The notes under the pieces are model-generated. The model worked only from the letters and a program-made list of their open reading frames with translations, was not told the DNA's origin and ran no database searches. From assembly GCA_016748015.1 (NCBI GenBank), contig JAAOMT010000480.1, positions 498,101 to 562,100 on the forward strand: a stretch of DNA of 64,000 bases, in the 5' to 3' direction. How positions within the stretch are numbered: position 1 is the first letter of the stretch; each line of letters opens with the position of its first letter. Positions 60,690 through 64,000 of this stretch are shown here, one piece after another. The position numbers and the translations under genes are program-made. Source of the stretch: Geosiphon pyriformis (lineage: Eukaryota > Glomeromycota > Glomeromycetes > Archaeosporales > Geosiphonaceae).

Positions 60690-61345
60690 ATATGTAACCT
60701 TGAACCAAAGAAACTTATTTTACCAACTTCTAAGACTAATATGTGTTAATTGTGGGAAAAAACTATCCACTATGGGTGCATGTATTGGGAACAATGAAAA
60801 ATGGCCCACCACTACCAAATACTATTGCAGATCTTGTTTACTGGAAAGATTTGGATGACCAAAATGACAAGGCAAGTGGGACAACATGCCGTGCCTCGCA
60901 TGTGGCAAAATTCTGCCAGATGAAGGACTTAGAATAATGTGTCTAGCAGAGAAGAAACATGCAACAAGGCTTGTCAATACATCATATTAATCAATGATTG
61001 GGTATGAAAGGGAACTCCCATCGAGGATGCTTGGAAATGAACACTCAACAGACTGGACGGTTATTCACATGATGACCACAAAATCTGGAGAATGGCAAGC
61101 GCCAAGACCGAAGGCCCCACGCCCGAAGAAATACGAGAAATCAAGAACAACTCTTAGATGCCCAAATATAATGGACCTGACTATTCCGAGGATGATTTCT
61201 TCACAGATGACCGAGATGCATTTCAGAACCAATATCAGGAATTGGCCCCAACTCACGAAAAACAGAAACAAAAGTTGGCCAATTTAAATACCAAACTGTG
61301 TGATTACTGTTTGATCCCCTGTCACTTCCAGTACTGCGATGAATG
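60690..61345 (+). pseudogene. Element C Cys-rich (zinc-binding-like) pol segment
   Basis: Between protease and dUTPase lie paired Cys motifs: CVNCGKKL, CRSCLL, CLACGKIL and then CDYCLIPCHFQYCDECDLM at about 61,295-61,350. The pattern resembles treble-clef or ribbon zinc sites but fits no domain I can name. A one-base frameshift near 60,940 and stops at 60,856, 61,005 and 61,155 interrupt it. A and B contain the same segment. Confidence 0.65.
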
Positions 61346-61469
61346 TGATCTCATGTTCAATCTGCTTCCAAGAATACTGTTTCCAATCACTGAACTACCT
61401 GAGCCTAAAGAAAAGGTATTGATTACTGAGGACATGTTGTTTCAAGATCCAACTGAAAATACCAAAACA

Positions 61470-61985
61470 GAACAGTATCTCGTGTATCCTGACCTATTCA
61501 AAGAACTAGAGCTAAAATGGTACAGTGACAATAAAGAAGAAATCTGCTCCAAAAGAGTGCATGACACCAATGCTGGTTTTGACTTACAATACTCTGGACA
61601 ATCACCCATCATTATAGTCCCACATTCCTTCGTAAAAATAGATCTTAAGATAGCATTAGAAATTCTTGTTAGTACAATGGTACAAGTTGCCTCTTGATCT
61701 AGTCTAGCCAAGAAAGGAATCAACATAAAAAAAGGAATCATCGATGCCAGTTACATGGGAAACATCATCATGATGCTACAAAACAATTTAGACAGACCCT
61801 ACAAAATAGAATCACAAAAAAGATTGCCCAAGCTATCTTCCTACCCCTAGTCAAAATACCCCAATTAATCCTGGTAACAACCCAAGAAGAGTTAGGCCTC
61901 ACTGCCCAAGGAATCAATGGGTTTGGATTAAGTAGAAGAGAAAATGTACCAGTTAATTTTATGGAGAAAGACAGTGACCAAGTAG
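61470..61985 (+). pseudogene. Element C dUTPase domain
   Basis: Trimeric dUTPase motifs in order: DTNAGFDL (61,563-61,586); SSLAKKGI directly after a TGA at 61,695 (family Arg codon lost); GIIDASYMGNI (about 61,733-61,765); KIAQAIFLPL (about 61,820); and GINGFGLSRRE (about 61,912), where the usual GFGS is GFGL. A one-base deletion in an A run near 61,816 shifts the frame. The domain converts dUTP to dUMP, limiting uracil in the cDNA. It sits between protease and reverse transcriptase. Confidence 0.85.
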
Positions 61986-62044
61986 AATTTATCAACACCG
62001 ACACCATCATCTCTATTCCCCCATACTGACAATACATCCTTAAG

Positions 62045-63240
62045 GTGAATCAAAAGATCCAAGATCAAGCTCTGTTATTCGAAGCCAGTCCCAAAATCTG
62101 TTCCCTAGCCAATGTTGCTAATCTATACCTACTGGTCAAAGCCCATAAACACTTCAAAATCTCCATCCACAACCTGACAGAAGATGTCATTGAAATCCCT
62201 GAAGGGACCCTCATTGGTTCCATATCCGCAGATATTCAGAATCCTGAAAAACCCCAGTTCATTCCAAATTTCACACAATTATTCTTATTCTGTGACATTA
62301 CCTTACAAGTATGGAATTTGCCAAAAGAAAGTTACTTGTTTACACCAAAAGAGATCAATAAATTGAATTTAGGAAATTTAAGTACCCTGCAACAAATGCA
62401 ACTCAAAGTCCTTCTGAATCAGTATGCTGATGTCTTTGCCAGCAAAAATGAGTTCGGACGCACCAACATCGTTAAGCATCAGATTGATACGGGAGATGCT
62501 CGACCAATTAAACAACAAGCTTACTGCATACTCCCATTTAGTGATAACCTAATTAAGCAAGAAGTACAATAGATACTTGATAATGGTCTAATCAAAAAAT
62601 TGTTAAGTCCTTGGTTCTCTCCAGTAGTCTTGGTTACCAAGAAAAACAGAAAAGTGCAATTCTGTATAGATTATCAAAAACTAAATAGTGTCACATGAGG
62701 AGATAGTTATCCCACTCCTCTCATCCAGGAAATTTTGGACAATCTAGGGAAAAAGAAATGGTTCTTGTCATTAGATTTAGCAAGTGGTTACTGGCAAGTT
62801 AAAATGAATTCCAAAGACAAAAAAAAAACAGCATTTACCACTTGAGACAGAAACTTTGAGTTTAACGTAATGTCTTTTAGACTTTGTAATGCTCCTGTCA
62901 TGTTTCAATGTCTGATGGATGTAGTATACAAAGAAATTCTTTGGAAATCAATAGTGGTCTACCTAGATGACACAAATGTGTTTTCCGAAACATTCGATGA
63001 TCATTTGCTCCACTTGTAACAAGTCTTTGAATGCCTTCATAGTGCTGGATTAAAACTCAATCCCGAAAAGTACTTCTTTGGAAAAACTAAGTTAAAATTT
63101 CTAGGACATGTAATTGGCAAGGACGGAGTTAAACTCAATCCAGATAAAGTACAAAAAGTCAAGAATTTTCTAGCCCCAATCAACCTCAAAGAATTATGAA
63201 GATTTCTAGGATTGGCAGAATATTATCATTGATTTGTCAA
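62045..63240 (+). pseudogene. Element C reverse transcriptase
   Basis: The conserved RT blocks are readable: IKQQAYCILPFSDNLIKQEV, PVVLVTKKNRKVQFCIDYQK, WFLSLDLASGYWQVKMN, FNVMSFRLCNAP (family F-G-L, here F-R-L), YLDD intact at 62,960-62,971, and FLGHVIGKDGV. Stops at about 62,570, 62,696, 62,843, 63,017 and 63,197 break the frame. Confidence 0.88.
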
Positions 63241-63329
63241 AGGTTTCTCGAACATCACAAAACCACTCCATCAATTGTTGTCCAAATATGTACCGTACTT
63301 GTAAAAAGAAGATTAACAGAAAGCATTCG

Positions 63330-64000
63330 ACTATCTCAAGCAGCAATTGATCACATCTCCAATCCTGATTTACCCAGATTTCACTAAACAGTTCATTGTT
63401 GCTACAGATGCCTCAAAAAATGCTCTAGAAGCAGTCTTATCACAGATAAAACCTGACAATAGAGAACACCCAGTTGCCTATGCTAGTTGCAGCACTAGCC
63501 CAGCAGAAAAAAATTACAGCACAACAGATCTGAAATGTCTTGCCATTTATTGGACTGTACAGACTTGGAAATATTACTTCAGTCAACCATTTAACTTATA
63601 TACCAACTACAAAGAACTTATTTGGTTACTCAACAATCCACAACTAGAAGGAAAATATGCAAGATGGAGTACTTATCTGCAACAATTCCCACTCAAAGTT
63701 TATTACAAGGAAGGATCCAAGAACACCAATGCCAACAGTTTGTCAAGGATGCCACAAACCTAATCCCAGACTCATGGACACACTCACTTATCAATGACTA
63801 CATCAGTACTTATCGACACTATGTTTCAAGGAAATATTATCTCAACAGAAACAGAATACCATATGAAAACAAGCCTGAAATTATTTTATTCAAGACAACC
63901 AACTATATTGATGAGAACGCCGAAACCACCCCAACCCACAACGACTAATCAAGAACAGTGAAAAAGAAATTATACTATATAGCATGCATTTAGATCTGAC
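63330..64000 (+). pseudogene. Element C RNase H and pol continuation (partial)
   Basis: RNase H follows RT (VATDASKNALEAVLSQ at about 63,398, AEKNYSTTDLKCLAIYW, then YTNYKELIW). The third catalytic Asp (family TDH/TDY) is Asn at 63,605-63,607. A connection segment ends NANSLSRMPQT at 63,761, then a TAA. Degraded sequence follows to the window edge. Integrase is expected beyond. Confidence 0.8.

Larger units (their letters stand above)
56633..64000 (+). mobile_element. Ty3/gypsy element C, 3' end outside window
   Basis: 5' LTR, primer site, gag, protease, Cys-rich region, dUTPase, reverse transcriptase and RNase H are present in order; integrase and the 3' LTR lie beyond 64,000. It is inserted in LINE 2. 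About 25 in-frame stops and at least two one-base frameshifts make it non-autonomous, but domains are easily read. It is the same family as element A. Confidence 0.9.

Noticed and set aside
57976-64000. Possible reassigned stop codons, since elements keep long frames across TAA, TAG and TGA
   Set aside because: Host genes in the window (18,418-19,417 and 10,468-13,992) use stops normally, and the elements also have frameshifts and lost catalytic residues.
1-64000. tRNA or rRNA genes
   Set aside because: I looked for GGTTCRAATCC-type T-arm boxes and conserved rRNA blocks on both strands and found none.

Overview
The window reads as nuclear DNA of a very AT-rich, intron-containing fungus. The coding segments use short GT-AG introns, and the repeated elements match from memory the Ty3/gypsy and LINE families that fill genomes of arbuscular mycorrhizal fungi. 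A Rhizophagus-like (Glomeromycotina) origin is therefore the most likely call. No database search was possible. No rRNA, tRNA or CRISPR array was seen.

Region 1 (1-10,400) is mostly non-coding AT-rich DNA. It holds microsatellites, a heavily decayed repeat (about 5.9-7.5 kb), an ankyrin-like exon relic and a small CpG-rich tandem repeat at 9.76-9.95 kb.

Region 2 (10,400-19,500) is the host gene island. An 11-exon minus-strand gene encodes a 912-residue membrane protein with a secreted ectodomain. A 43-residue minus-strand ORF ends in the CaaX box CSIM and looks like a lipopeptide pheromone precursor. A three-exon gene encodes a histidine-run peptide, and a two-exon gene encodes a Zn2Cys6 transcription factor. 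A decayed repeat occurs in opposite orientations on the two sides of the island (6-7.5 kb and 20.3-22.5 kb).

Region 3 (20,300-64,000) is a nest of mobile elements. A LINE 3' end (minus) is interrupted by Ty3/gypsy element A (22.87-27.28 kb). A abuts Ty3 element B (27.28-36.71 kb), whose primer-binding site is split by a solo LTR. B abuts LINE 1 (36.71-48.83 kb), which is interrupted by the relatively fresh Ty3 element D (40.10-47.78 kb). A ghost Ty3 element E (48.8-51.6 kb) precedes LINE 2 (from 51.6 kb), which is interrupted by a solo LTR (53.55-54.46 kb) and by Ty3 element C (56.63 kb to the window end).

All these elements are dead or dying. The two LTRs of D differ by about 38 positions, all transitions. 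Catalytic aspartates have repeatedly become asparagine, and most in-frame stops are one transition from a sense codon. This fits deamination or RIP-like decay. B and C carry a dUTPase domain between protease and reverse transcriptase. D has a canonical -1 frameshift heptamer at its gag-pol junction, and D and B carry an extra ORF after integrase.

The most interesting non-transposon candidate is the CaaX peptide gene at 15,096-15,227.
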